Positions 1 to 9,395 of a DNA stretch of 64,000 nucleotides are shown here, piece after piece (the stretch's first letter is position 1; each line of letters starts with the position of its first letter). Under the pieces are notes generated by a model, which had not been told where the DNA came from, did not search any database, and saw only the letters and a program-made list of their open reading frames with translations. Where the stretch lies: contig NZ_JAYKBP010000001.1 of the NCBI RefSeq assembly GCF_035282405.1, positions 186,001 to 250,000 of the forward strand, read 5' to 3'. Both the position numbers and the translations under genes were made by a program. Source of the stretch: Parvimonas sp035282405. Lineage in GTDB: Bacteria > Bacillota > Clostridia > Tissierellales > Peptoniphilaceae.

Positions 1-672
1 AATAGCCAATTGCCCAGCTTTTACATTGCAAACAAATTCAGCTCCTATATTGTCTATTGCACAAGTTTCACTTGCCATGACATAAGTTCCATTTTCTGTT
101 TTACCAATAACAAGAGGTCTTAAAGAATTAGGGTCAACTGCACCATATAAAGTATCTTTTAATAAAACTAAATAAGTAAATCCTCCTTTAATTATATTTA
201 AGCTTTCTTTTAACTTTTCTTTAAAAGTTTCTTTTGTACTCCTTCTGATTAAGTGAATTAATACTTCAGTATCTGATGAAGAATGAAAAATAGCTCCATT
301 CTTTTCCAATTTTACTCTTAAACTTTTAGCGTTTACTAAATTTCCATTATGACAAATAGCAACACTCATATCATAAAAATCAAATAAAAATGGTTGAATA
401 TTTCTTACACTATTGTCTCCTACTGTTGCATATCTTACATGTCCTATTGCAGAATTTCCAATTAAACCATATAGAAGATTTTTATCTTTAAAAACTTCAG
501 AAACTAATCCTAAATTTCTATAACTATATAAATTTTCTCCATCAGAACTAATAATTCCTGCTCCTTCTTGCCCTCTGTGTTGTAAACTATGAAGTCCAAA
601 ATATGTTAACTTTGAAGCATCCTTATGATTCCAAACACCAAAAACTCCACATTCTTCATTAATTCTACGCAT
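1..672 (-). CDS. purF: Amidophosphoribosyltransferase PurF, N-terminal 224 codons (cut by window edge)
   Basis: First committed step of purine synthesis: PRPP plus glutamine gives phosphoribosylamine. I translated it directly from the minus strand. It starts MRRINEECGVFGVW and continues with LQHRGQEGAG, the class II glutamine amidotransferase signature. Cys8 would be the N-terminal nucleophile after removal of a short propeptide, as in Bacillus-type PurF. The start at 672 has an AAGGAGAA ribosome binding site. It is the last visible gene of the purC-E-M-L-F run, 98 bp after purL. The phosphoribosyltransferase half lies outside the window. Identification is certain; full length is unknown. Confidence 0.96.
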   Translation of the reverse strand, partial: MRRINEECGVFGVWNHKDASKLTYFGLHSLQHRGQEGAGIISSDGENLYSYRNLGLVSEVFKDKNLLYGLIGNSAIGHVRYATVGDNSVRNIQPFLFDFYDMSVAICHNGNLVNAKSLRVKLEKNGAIFHSSSDTEVLIHLIRRSTKETFKEKLKESLNIIKGGFTYLVLLKDTLYGAVDPNSLRPLVIGKTENGTYVMASETCAIDNIGAEFVCNVKAGQLAI

Positions 673-770
673 CTGTCATTCTCCTTAAAACTTTTTAATA
701 ATAATCAATTATTTCCTCACTGTTTTTACATTGAAATTATTTTTCTATACTCAAATATAAAAGTTTAATA

Positions 771-3700
771 TCATTTATTTCCCTTGAAATAATTTACACC
801 ATTTTCAAAAATACTTTGAATTCCTTTTATAGTTTTATTTTTATATAAACCTGTTCCATAACGCTCACTATGTCCCATTTTCCCCAAAACTAAACCATCT
901 TTACTTATCATGCCTTCAATGGCATATAAAGAACCATTAGGATTAAATTTTCCATTGCAACTCGCGTTGCCATCAAAATCACAATATTGAAAAGCACATA
1001 AATCCTTAAATTTCTCAATATTCCTTCCAACAAGTTTCCCTTCACCATGACTGAACATAACTTCATGCAATTGTCCAATTTCAAAATTTTGAGTCCAGGG
1101 AGAATTTACATTTGCAACTCGAGTTATGGCACTTGTTGAAATATGATGATAACTATCATTTCTATACAATGTCAAATCATCTTCAGTTAAAGACTTTATT
1201 CTTCCATAAGGGATAAGTCCTGATTTAATTAACGCTTGAAATCCGTTACAAATACCTAAAATTAGTTTTTTGTCATCTAAATGTTTATGAATTGTATTTT
1301 TCACTTTTTCATTTTTCAAAACATTTACTATGAACTTTGCACTTCCATCAGGTTCATCTCCACTTGAAAATCCTCCTGGTATCATTATAATATGAGAATC
1401 TTTTATTCCATTTACAAAATCTTCAATTGATTTTTCAATGTCATCTTCTTTTTTATTTCTAAATATAACAATTTTTGTCGAAGCGCCCGCATCTATAAAT
1501 GCTTTTTCTACGTCATATTCACAGTTAGTTCCTGAAAATACAGGAATTAAGACATTTACTTTTTCAACATATTCTTTATAATATCTTTTTTCAGTTTTGT
1601 CATTAGACAAATTTTCACAATTTGCACGATCTAAATTTTGATATAAAGGATAAATTTTATCTAATGTCTTCGTATAAGCATTATAAATTTCATCATATTC
1701 AAATTTAATTCCATTTATGGAAATTTTTTCACTGACCATTCCAATTTTTTCAAAAGGTAATTCATAATTAGATTCTACAATAATTGATGCAGGATCAAAA
1801 TTTAAGATATTTTCCTTATTAACTGTGAAACCTAAACCATTTCCTACTGCCATTTTCACAAGAGAACTTACTACACTACCTTCTTCTTGAACATATGCAG
1901 ATAAAATTTTCCCAGCTTTTATAAATTCATTTATCAGTTCATAATTTTTCAATGTTTCTTTAATTTCAGGATATTCTTTTGAATTTTTTACAACAGGAAC
2001 ATAATATAGATAGTCGCCAATTGTTTTTAATTCCGGAGAAATTACATTCTTAATTTTAACAGGAGTACATGCAAAAGATATCAAAGTTTCAACGACATTT
2101 AAGTCATTAAATGTTCCGGACATACTGTCTTTTCCACCGATACTTGGACATCCTATCTCATTTTGAGCATAGATAGTCCCAAGTAAACTTTGAGTAACTT
2201 TTCCCCATTTTTTACTATCTTTCCCAAGTTTTTCAAAATATTCTTGGAATGAAAAATATAAATTACTTTTATCTCCTCCAACAGCATAAACTTTAGCAAC
2301 TGATTCTAAAACTGCATAAATAGCTGATAAGAACGGAGAGTAACGAGATATCTTTGGAATAAATCCGTAACTCAAAATTGTAGCTGTATCACTTGTTGAA
2401 TGAATTGTAGGTAGTACCTGAATTCCCGCTTGAACAGGTGTTAATTGATTTTTACCTGAAAAAGGCATTAATACAGTTGTCGCACCAATTGATGCGTCAA
2501 ACCTTTGAGCTATTCCTTTTTGACAAGTTACATTCAAAGAAGATAATTCATTTAATATATTTTCTTTAGAAATAACCTTATTTTCAAAAGGATTATCTCC
2601 ACTATTGTCGCATAATACTGCTTTTGAATGTTGTCTTACTCCAGTTGTTGCCAAAAAGTCTGCACTTAAATCTATAACCTTATCACCATAATAATACATT
2701 TCAAGTCTTCTTCTATCAGTTATAGTTGCTACTTTAGAATATTCTATATTTTCTTTTTCACATTCTTTTATGAAAATTTCATAATCACTTGGCGAAATTA
2801 CGACTGCCATACGTTCTTGTGACTCACTAGTTGCAATTTCTGTCGGATTTAACCCTTCATATTTCAATAAAACTTTATCCAAATGAATTTCAATTCCTTC
2901 AGATAATTCTCCAATCGCAACACAAACTCCACCCGCACCAAAATCATTACATTTCTTAATCAATTTTGTCACTTCAGGTTTTCTAAATAATCTTTGAATC
3001 TTTCTCTCTTCAATTGCATTTCCTTTTTGCACTTGACTTGATGCTGTTTCAAGAGAATCATTTGTATGAATTAAACTTGAACCGCTTGCACCTTGAATAC
3101 CGTCTCTACCTGTTCTTCCTCCAATAAGGATTACAATATCATCTTTAACGGGAGTTTCTCTTTTAAAGTCTCCATATCTAACCGCTCCAACAACTGCTCC
3201 AACTTCCATATGTTTAGCGACATAAGAATCATCATAAATCTCCTTTACAAAAGTTGTTGCCAATCCAATTTGATTTCCATAAGATGAATAACCGCTTGTA
3301 GCTTTTGTAGAAATATCAACTTGAGGTAATTTATGCTCCAAAGTTTCTTCTCTGCTTTGTAAAATATTTCCGCAACCCGTTACTCTCATTGCTTGATAAA
3401 CATAGCTTCTTCCTGACAACGGATCTCTAATAGCTCCTCCAACACAAGTACTTGCTCCACCAAAAGGTTCAATCTCTGTGGGATGATTATGTGTTTCGTT
3501 TTTAAATTGAATTAACCATTTTTCTGTTTTTCCGTTATTTTCAATATCAGTAAAGAATGAACAAGCATTAATTTCTTCACTAACTTCTATATTTTGATTA
3601 TTTAATACTTTTTTATGATACTTACCGAATATACTTGCCATATCCATTAGAGTTATAGGCTTTGTAATATTTAATTCTTTTCTAATGTTTAAATAAGTAT

Positions 3701-4439
3701 CAAAAGCACTTTGCATTTCTTTTTGGAAAAGATTAGATTTAATTTTAATATCGTCTAAAACAGTCTCAAAAGTTGTATGTCTGCAATGATCACTCCAATA
3801 ACAGTCTAAAACATAAATTTCAGTTTCAGTAGGAGTTCTTTCTTCTTTTTTAAAATAATCTTGAATGAAAACCAAATCCTCAATATTCATCGCTAAAGAC
3901 ATTTCTTTTTTTAAGGCAACTAATTCATCTTCTGAAAAAGAAGAAAAGCCTGTTAAGTCTTTCATTTTTTTCATTTCTGAACTCATTGAAAAACTTAAAA
4001 CATTCATATCTTTAACTCTTGATTCAATAGGATTAACCAAATATTTTTTTACTTTTTCCAATTCATCTTCATTTAAAACTCTATCAAAAATTATAAGTTT
4101 TCCGCTTCTTACAGTAATTTTTGAATTATTATCTAAAAGAGATACACATTGAACAGCACTATCAGCTCTTTGATCATATTGAGCAGGTAATGTTTCATAA
4201 GCAAAATATTTTCCATCTTGAAGTAATATATCTTCAACTACTTCATCAATCATTATTTCTGAAAAAACTGAATTTTTAGCTAATTCATAAGTTCTTTCAC
4301 TGACATTGTAAATATCGTATATAATATAAATCTCTAAATCTTTTATTCCTAAATTATATTCTATATTTAAATTATCTTTAAGATCCAAAGATTCCTTATT
4401 ACATCCATCCCTCTTCTTAATAAAAATTCTCTTATCCAT
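771..4439 (-). CDS. purL: Phosphoribosylformylglycinamidine synthase, single-chain PurL
   Basis: Converts FGAR to FGAM using glutamine and ATP. At 1222 aa this is the large fused form, with PurS-like N-terminal, synthetase and C-terminal glutaminase parts on one chain, instead of the PurS/PurQ/PurL trio of Bacillus. Visible marks are FKNETHNHPTEIEPFGG and GGRTGRDGIQGASG in the synthetase half. Near the C-terminus are IPGGFSSGDEPDG, the nucleophile Cys in LGICNGFQALIKSG, and FSHGEGKL. It fits the clostridial/streptococcal large-PurL clade. I chose the ATG at 4439 because TTGGAGG lies just upstream of it. The upstream ATG at 4463 overlaps the purM stop and has no ribosome binding site. Confidence 0.97.
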   Translation of the reverse strand: MDKRIFIKKRDGCNKESLDLKDNLNIEYNLGIKDLEIYIIYDIYNVSERTYELAKNSVFSEIMIDEVVEDILLQDGKYFAYETLPAQYDQRADSAVQCVSLLDNNSKITVRSGKLIIFDRVLNEDELEKVKKYLVNPIESRVKDMNVLSFSMSSEMKKMKDLTGFSSFSEDELVALKKEMSLAMNIEDLVFIQDYFKKEERTPTETEIYVLDCYWSDHCRHTTFETVLDDIKIKSNLFQKEMQSAFDTYLNIRKELNITKPITLMDMASIFGKYHKKVLNNQNIEVSEEINACSFFTDIENNGKTEKWLIQFKNETHNHPTEIEPFGGASTCVGGAIRDPLSGRSYVYQAMRVTGCGNILQSREETLEHKLPQVDISTKATSGYSSYGNQIGLATTFVKEIYDDSYVAKHMEVGAVVGAVRYGDFKRETPVKDDIVILIGGRTGRDGIQGASGSSLIHTNDSLETASSQVQKGNAIEERKIQRLFRKPEVTKLIKKCNDFGAGGVCVAIGELSEGIEIHLDKVLLKYEGLNPTEIATSESQERMAVVISPSDYEIFIKECEKENIEYSKVATITDRRRLEMYYYGDKVIDLSADFLATTGVRQHSKAVLCDNSGDNPFENKVISKENILNELSSLNVTCQKGIAQRFDASIGATTVLMPFSGKNQLTPVQAGIQVLPTIHSTSDTATILSYGFIPKISRYSPFLSAIYAVLESVAKVYAVGGDKSNLYFSFQEYFEKLGKDSKKWGKVTQSLLGTIYAQNEIGCPSIGGKDSMSGTFNDLNVVETLISFACTPVKIKNVISPELKTIGDYLYYVPVVKNSKEYPEIKETLKNYELINEFIKAGKILSAYVQEEGSVVSSLVKMAVGNGLGFTVNKENILNFDPASIIVESNYELPFEKIGMVSEKISINGIKFEYDEIYNAYTKTLDKIYPLYQNLDRANCENLSNDKTEKRYYKEYVEKVNVLIPVFSGTNCEYDVEKAFIDAGASTKIVIFRNKKEDDIEKSIEDFVNGIKDSHIIMIPGGFSSGDEPDGSAKFIVNVLKNEKVKNTIHKHLDDKKLILGICNGFQALIKSGLIPYGRIKSLTEDDLTLYRNDSYHHISTSAITRVANVNSPWTQNFEIGQLHEVMFSHGEGKLVGRNIEKFKDLCAFQYCDFDGNASCNGKFNPNGSLYAIEGMISKDGLVLGKMGHSERYGTGLYKNKTIKGIQSIFENGVNYFKGNK

Positions 4440-4456
4440 AATTCCTCCAAAATTTA

Positions 4457-5482
4457 CTAACATAAAATAACTTTAGAATTTCCTTCTACAACTTCTCCAA
4501 CTTCGTAAATTTCCTCATTCATTTCTTTAAATAAACATTTTATTCCTTCTACATCTTCTTTTTCTACAAAAATTAACATTCCTATTCCCATATTAAAGGT
4601 TCCATACATTTCTTCTTTTGAAATTTCTCCCCATTTTTGAAGAAGTGAAAATATTTCCTTTTGAGGAATATTTTTTTCAAAAATTTTAGCATCAACATCA
4701 TATCCTAAAACTCTTGGTACATTTTCATAAAGTCCACCACCAGTTATATGACAAAGCCCATTAACATTATATTTTTCTAACAATTTAACTATTGCTTTTG
4801 CATAAATTTTAGTTGGAGTCAAAAGTTCATCTCCTAGCTTTTTACCAGTTTCAATAGTATCATTTAATGAAAAATTTTTATAATCAAATATTATCTTTCT
4901 TACCAAAGAAAATCCATTACTATGAACCCCAGAAGATGGTAGTGCTAAAATAACATTGCCTTTTTTTACATTTTTCTTACCATCAATTATTTTATTTTTT
5001 TCAACAACTCCTACACAAAAACCAGCAATATCATAATCTTCCTCTTTGTATATTCCAGGCATCTCAGCAGTTTCTCCACCAATTAAAGCACTTCCTGCTT
5101 GAATACATCCTTCAGCAACACCCTCAACAATACTTGCCATTTTTTCTGCAACAAGTTTTCCAGTAGCAATATAATCCAAGAAAAACAGAGGTTTAGCTCC
5201 TTGACATAAGATATCATTAACACACATCGCAACACAATCTATTCCAACTGTATTGTGTACATCCATCATTTGAGCTAATTTTACTTTTGTTCCAACTCCA
5301 TCAGTTCCAGAAACTAAAACGGGATTTTTTAAATCTTTTCTAAGTTCAAAAAGTCCTGAAAAACCACCCAAATCTGAAAGAACTCCTTCTGTGTAAGTAT
5401 TTTTTATAAATTTTTTAATCAAATTTACTTCATTATACCCTTCGTGTTTATTTACTCCTGCTGATTCATATGTTAATGCCAT
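4457..5482 (-). CDS. purM: Phosphoribosylformylglycinamidine cyclo-ligase (AIR synthetase)
   Basis: ATP-dependent ring closure of FGAM to AIR in purine synthesis. The 341-aa product starts MALTYESAGVNKHEGYNEV and has the family marks VSGTDGVGTKVKLA, GIDCVAMCVNDILCQGA, LIGGETAEMPG, LPSSGVHSNGFSLVR and HITGGGLYENVPR. The start at 5482 sits 8 nt after GGAGG; the ATG five codons upstream overlaps that ribosome binding site and is unlikely. It is the third gene of the purine operon, with purE ending 15 bp before it and purL starting 17 bp after it, which implies tight co-translation. Confidence 0.97.
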   Translation of the reverse strand: MALTYESAGVNKHEGYNEVNLIKKFIKNTYTEGVLSDLGGFSGLFELRKDLKNPVLVSGTDGVGTKVKLAQMMDVHNTVGIDCVAMCVNDILCQGAKPLFFLDYIATGKLVAEKMASIVEGVAEGCIQAGSALIGGETAEMPGIYKEEDYDIAGFCVGVVEKNKIIDGKKNVKKGNVILALPSSGVHSNGFSLVRKIIFDYKNFSLNDTIETGKKLGDELLTPTKIYAKAIVKLLEKYNVNGLCHITGGGLYENVPRVLGYDVDAKIFEKNIPQKEIFSLLQKWGEISKEEMYGTFNMGIGMLIFVEKEDVEGIKCLFKEMNEEIYEVGEVVEGNSKVILC

Positions 5483-5497
5483 TAGAATATCCTCCAT

Positions 5498-5977
5498 TTA
5501 TATATCTAAATCATTGTCCATTTTTTTTACTTGTTCTTTTATCTCAAGCTTATATTCCTTAAGTTTAACTTTTAATTCATCATATTTCAATGAAAGAATT
5601 TGTGCGGCTAAAATACCTGCATTTTCTGCTCCATCTATTGCTACTGTCGCTACAGGCACTCCCTTAGGCATTTGAACAGTAGAAAGTAGAGCATCTAATC
5701 CATCAAGTGTTGAAGCTTTAACAGGTACTCCAATAACAGGTACAGTTGATATCCCAGCTAAAACACCAGCTAAATGTGCAGCCTTACCCGCAAATGCAAT
5801 AATTAGTTCAATATTATTTTCTTCCATTTTATTAACAAAATCTATTGCAAAATCCAAAGAACGATGAGCGGAGATAACTCTTGCATCGTATTCTATTCCA
5901 AATTTTTTTAAAATATCACAAGTTTTTTTAGCAATATCTTTATCAGAAATACTACCCATAATAACAGCTACTTTCAT
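5498..5977 (-). CDS. purE: N5-carboxyaminoimidazole ribonucleotide mutase PurE
   Basis: Small class of PurE: moves the carboxyl group of N5-CAIR to give CAIR. The 159-aa product begins MKVAVIMGSISDKDIAKK. It has the phosphate-binding GSxSD loop, ARVISAHRS, and IAFAGKAAHLAGVLAG, typical of class I PurE. The start at 5977 is placed 5 nt after GGAGG. No purK is seen in this operon; it may lie elsewhere or be bypassed at high CO2. The gene lies between purC and purM in the same transcript. Confidence 0.96.
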   Translation of the reverse strand: MKVAVIMGSISDKDIAKKTCDILKKFGIEYDARVISAHRSLDFAIDFVNKMEENNIELIIAFAGKAAHLAGVLAGISTVPVIGVPVKASTLDGLDALLSTVQMPKGVPVATVAIDGAENAGILAAQILSLKYDELKVKLKEYKLEIKEQVKKMDNDLDI

Positions 5978-6010
5978 AATTACCTCCAATAATTTTATTA
6001 ATATACAAAA

Positions 6011-6032
6011 AGCCGGAAATATTCTTCCGGCT
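6011..6032 (-). terminator. Hairpin with T-run between purC and purE (possible attenuator)
   Basis: A perfect 8-bp stem, AGCCGGAA/TTCCGGCT, with a short AT loop sits 5 bp after the purC stop. On the minus strand it is followed by TTTTGTATAT. It looks like a leaky intra-operon terminator or an RNA processing/stability element that would set purC above purE-M-L-F. Function is inferred from structure only. Confidence 0.6.
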
Positions 6033-6036
6033 ATAC

Positions 6037-6714
6037 TTATTTAACCAAAAAAGAATATAAATCAGTTGGTGCAATAATTTTGTCTCCATTATAGACCCTC
6101 ATATTTCCACCAGATATTTCATCAATCAGTACAACTTCTCCATTAACTTTACCAAATTCCAATTTAATATCGTATAAAGTAAGTCCTTTCTCTTTTAAAA
6201 TATCTCTAATAATAGTACAAATTTCTTTAGTAAGTGCTACTAAATCTTCATATTCCTTTTCAGTTAATATATTTAACATAACAAGTGCATCCTTAGTAAT
6301 TAAAGGATCACACCTTTCATCATCTTTTAGTGTAATTTCGACATAAGTATCCAAATCATCATTAGGTTTAGCGTATAAACCATATCTTCTTATAAAACTA
6401 CCTACAGCTTTAAATCTACAAATCACTTCCAACCCTTTACCAAAAACTTCACAAGGCTTTACAGTCATTGTATTCTCGTTTAAATCACAATCTATATAAT
6501 GAGTTCTAATTCCCTTTTCCTTTAAAATTTCAAAGAAAAATTTAGTAATCTTTAAACCTTCATGCCCTACACCCTCTATTGATAAGCCAACAGAATTAGC
6601 TCCAGGATCAAAAACCCCGTTTTCACCTGTAACATCATCCTTAAACTTCAACATATAATTTCCATCTTCGCTCTTGTAAATATCTTTTGTCTTTCCAGTG
6701 TAAATTTTTTCCAT
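6037..6714 (-). CDS. purC: Phosphoribosylaminoimidazole-succinocarboxamide synthase (SAICAR synthetase)
   Basis: Joins aspartate to CAIR to make SAICAR. The 225-aa product starts MEKIYTGKTKDIYKSEDGN, the family's ATP-binding start. It ends with LYDIKLEFGKVNGEVVLIDEISGGNMRVY, the SAICAR synthetase signature. The start at 6714 follows GGAGGTATTTT; an upstream in-frame ATG at 6738 lies before this ribosome binding site. It is the first gene of the purine operon and is directly controlled by the leader riboswitch at 6751-6885. Confidence 0.97.
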   Translation of the reverse strand: MEKIYTGKTKDIYKSEDGNYMLKFKDDVTGENGVFDPGANSVGLSIEGVGHEGLKITKFFFEILKEKGIRTHYIDCDLNENTMTVKPCEVFGKGLEVICRFKAVGSFIRRYGLYAKPNDDLDTYVEITLKDDERCDPLITKDALVMLNILTEKEYEDLVALTKEICTIIRDILKEKGLTLYDIKLEFGKVNGEVVLIDEISGGNMRVYNGDKIIAPTDLYSFLVK

Positions 6715-6750
6715 AAAATACCTCCTAAAATTAAACATAAGAAATAAATA

Positions 6751-6885
6751 AGCCCAGCAAAGTAGGCTTCAAGCGAAACCTACCTCCTGGGCTTTTCTCC
6801 CTTAGGTGTAATACTTAAAAAGTATTCGTATCGCTCGGACCAGCAAATAAATTCGGAACCCTAGATACTCTTTCTCTCATAGATT
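6751..6885 (-). promoter_or_regulatory. ykkC-family riboswitch (probably PRPP class) with overlapping terminator
   Basis: On the minus strand the purC leader contains, in order, the ykkC hallmark segments CTAGGGTTCCG (6854-6864), CTGGTCCGAG (6834-6843) and GGGAGAAAAGCCCAGG (6786-6801). The AGCCCAG of the last segment can instead pair with CTGGGCT at 6751-6757. That encloses an inner GTAGG/CCTAC stem and forms a hairpin ending in TATTTATTTC, so aptamer and terminator compete. Subtypes of this family sense guanidine, ppGpp or PRPP. The position before purC points to the PRPP subtype, which turns purine genes on. Ligand assignment is inferred from context. Confidence 0.86.
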
Positions 6886-6923
6886 TTATTTCATTTAAGT
6901 TATCATAATTAACTTACAACTAA

Positions 6924-6952
6924 ATGATAGCAAGAAAAATATATTTTGTCAA
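6924..6952 (-). promoter_or_regulatory. Sigma-A promoter of the purine operon
   Basis: Minus strand reads TTGACA (6947-6952), a 17-bp spacer, then TATCAT (6924-6929). It lies about 40 bp upstream of the riboswitch aptamer. The next gene on the right ends at 6999, so this is the natural start of the purC transcript. Confidence 0.8.
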
Positions 6953-6998
6953 TATGATTTTTAAAAAAATTTTTTCAAAAACTGTTCTACATAATTTA

Positions 6999-7517
6999 TT
7001 ATTTACAATACTTTAAATAAAATATACTTTCTTGAAATTCAGATAAAATTAGTTTAAATCCACATTCTTTTGCATAATTTTTTATCATATCAATTGTTTG
7101 GATGTCATTCCTTACTATTCCATAAGTTGTATGAACTTCGTTATTTTCAAAACAAATATCTAGTTCAACTAAAAATGGTTTGGGATAAATGTTTTCTATC
7201 TCTGCATCCCATATACATAAAATACCACCTTTTTTTAATACACGAAACGCTTCAAATATAGCTTTTTTCTTAGTATCTTCATTCATATACATCATTGAAT
7301 AAAAAAATATTACAATATCAAATGAATTTTCTTTAAACTTTAAATCTGTAACATCCATCAAGACTTTCTTGCAAAAATCAGGAACCTCATCAAGTTCATC
7401 TTGTCTATTATCTATTGAAATAACATGATTGGTATATAAACATCCTATTATTCCTTCCCTTCCACCACCAATATCTAAAATATTACCACTTAATTCTTTT
7501 TTCAAATTAATTTTCAT
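6999..7517 (-). CDS. Class I SAM-dependent methyltransferase
   Basis: 172 aa, short for the fold but complete. Motif I is NILDIGGGREG near residues 12-22. An acidic residue after VISID fits SAM ribose binding. SFDIVIFFYSMMYM and VLKKGGILCIWD match the UbiE/Methyltransf_11 pattern of motifs II-III. The substrate cannot be read from the sequence. It starts with ATG after GAGGATACT and is divergent from the phosphodiesterase gene at 7629. It is 48 bp upstream of the purine promoter and not obviously part of that operon. Confidence 0.8.
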   Translation of the reverse strand: MKINLKKELSGNILDIGGGREGIIGCLYTNHVISIDNRQDELDEVPDFCKKVLMDVTDLKFKENSFDIVIFFYSMMYMNEDTKKKAIFEAFRVLKKGGILCIWDAEIENIYPKPFLVELDICFENNEVHTTYGIVRNDIQTIDMIKNYAKECGFKLILSEFQESIFYLKYCK

Positions 7518-7628
7518 AGTATCCTCTAATGAAATTATACCATAAATAAAATTTTAATACATTATTTACTTTATAATTATCTTTATTTATGGTATTATTA
7601 TTTATATATTTTTTAGAAAGGAGATAAT

Positions 7629-9389
7629 ATGTTTAAACTCTTAAGGAAGAAAAGTTTTCAAAATTTATTAATTTTTGATTTATTATATCAGTTAGCTTTT
7701 ATAATAATTTTATTGCCATTTGCAAAAGAATTTTTTTCATTTATTTTAAGATTAACTAAATTTGGTTTTTTATATATAGAGAGTCCTGGGATTTTTGCAA
7801 AATCACCTACAAAAATATGGTCCATTATAGTAATTATTTTTTCGTTTTCTATTGTTAAATTATTAGAAGTTAGTAGTTTTATATTTACTGCAAATCAAAT
7901 TAGACTCGACAAAGAAGTTTCAGTTTTAGAGATTTTTAATAATTCTTATAAGTTGATAAAATCTAAAATTAAAAAATTTCAAAACTATTTAATTCTGATA
8001 TTAGTAGCTGTAAATATTCCAGTACCTACGTCAATTCACAACGGAATTAAAATACCTACTTTTATTACAGATCATATTTTCAACTCAAAAAATGGTGCTT
8101 TAATTTTTCTTCTTATAATTATTATAGCAATAATATTTTCAATATTTTTACTTTTTGTTTATCACATATTTTTTTTAGAAAATAAAAATTTTATAGAAAG
8201 TATAAAAATTAGTTTTAAAAGAATCAAAAAAAACATTTTTAAAAGTATTAAAGTACTAATTGTAATAGGAATAAAAAATTTACTTATACAAATTATAAAA
8301 TTTGTATGTTTAATTTCTATAATACTAATATTTTATATGCAAACAAGTAATAAAACATTGAGTAATATTGGAATAATGGCTTATTTAAGTATTGCAACAT
8401 TTTTAAAAATTTTTACAAATGTATTAGCTAATACTATTACTTTTTATGACTTATCAAAATTTTACTTTAAAACTTCAAACAATATAGAATTTAGTAGAAT
8501 AGTTTATCCTACTAATAAAATCAGATTAAAAATGTCTCTTGTAATGATATTTTTAATTTTTGCCGGAATTTTTAGTAAATATAGAAACTCTAAAGAAGAA
8601 ATTAAATTTTATCACACTTTTAGAAGTCTAAAACCGGATATTATGGCTCATAGAGGAAGCACGAAGAAATCAGCAGAAAACACATTAGAATCTATAAATG
8701 AAGCGATAGAAAATGGAGCTGAATTTGCTGAAATTGATGTAGTATTGACTAAGGATAATGTTGTTGTCTTGTCTCATGATCATAATTTAAAAAGGCTAAC
8801 AGGAAAAAAAGTGAATATTGAAGATTTAAATTTTGAAGAATTAAAAAATTACAAAATTATCGATTCAAAAAATTCAAATGAATATGATTTTGTAGACTTA
8901 AAAACTGTTATTGAAAAAACAGCCGGAAAAATCAAACTAAATATAGAATTAAAACCATTTAAGAATAATGACAAAAAATTAGCTGAAGAAGTTGCTAAAA
9001 TAGTTAAAGAGTTGCCTTATGATGTAATTGTTTCTTCGTTATCTCCTAAAGTACTAAAAGACTTTAAAGACATTGAACCTAATATATCAACAGGTCTAAT
9101 ATTAGCATTTAGTTATGGTAATTTTTATAATGTTAAATTTGTTGATTTTTTTTGCATAGAAAAAGACATAGTAACAAATGAAATGATAAGAAAAATTCAA
9201 AAAAATGGAAAAAGAGTATATATTTGGACTACAAATACTCATGACGATATTGTTAAGGCATACTCTAGTGGAGCAGATGGAATAATAACTGATGAAGTAA
9301 CTCTTTCAAAAAAAATTCTAGAATTAGAAAAAAATAATTTTAATTTTGAACAATTAATAATTAATAAAATAATATCTTTAATTCCATAA
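7629..9389 (+). CDS. Membrane-anchored glycerophosphodiester phosphodiesterase
   Basis: 586 aa with two parts. Residues 1 to about 325 hold a multi-span membrane domain (glycerophosphodiesterase membrane-domain type). The C-terminal 250 aa are a GDPD/GlpQ TIM barrel. The catalytic start is DIMAHRGSTKKSAENT at about residue 340, followed by EFAEIDVVLTKDNVVVLSHDHNLKRLTG, LNIELKP, and the closing VYIWTTN and GADGIITD motifs. It should cleave glycerophosphodiesters from phospholipid or teichoic-acid turnover to glycerol-3-phosphate at the membrane. The ATG follows AAAGGAGATAAT. It converges with glyA. Confidence 0.9.
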   Translation: MFKLLRKKSFQNLLIFDLLYQLAFIIILLPFAKEFFSFILRLTKFGFLYIESPGIFAKSPTKIWSIIVIIFSFSIVKLLEVSSFIFTANQIRLDKEVSVLEIFNNSYKLIKSKIKKFQNYLILILVAVNIPVPTSIHNGIKIPTFITDHIFNSKNGALIFLLIIIIAIIFSIFLLFVYHIFFLENKNFIESIKISFKRIKKNIFKSIKVLIVIGIKNLLIQIIKFVCLISIILIFYMQTSNKTLSNIGIMAYLSIATFLKIFTNVLANTITFYDLSKFYFKTSNNIEFSRIVYPTNKIRLKMSLVMIFLIFAGIFSKYRNSKEEIKFYHTFRSLKPDIMAHRGSTKKSAENTLESINEAIENGAEFAEIDVVLTKDNVVVLSHDHNLKRLTGKKVNIEDLNFEELKNYKIIDSKNSNEYDFVDLKTVIEKTAGKIKLNIELKPFKNNDKKLAEEVAKIVKELPYDVIVSSLSPKVLKDFKDIEPNISTGLILAFSYGNFYNVKFVDFFCIEKDIVTNEMIRKIQKNGKRVYIWTTNTHDDIVKAYSSGADGIITDEVTLSKKILELEKNNFNFEQLIINKIISLIP

Positions 9390-9395
9390 AAAAAA

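Noticed and set aside
6751..6885. purC leader as a purine (guanine) riboswitch
   Set aside because: The guanine aptamer core is absent; the conserved blocks are those of the ykkC family.
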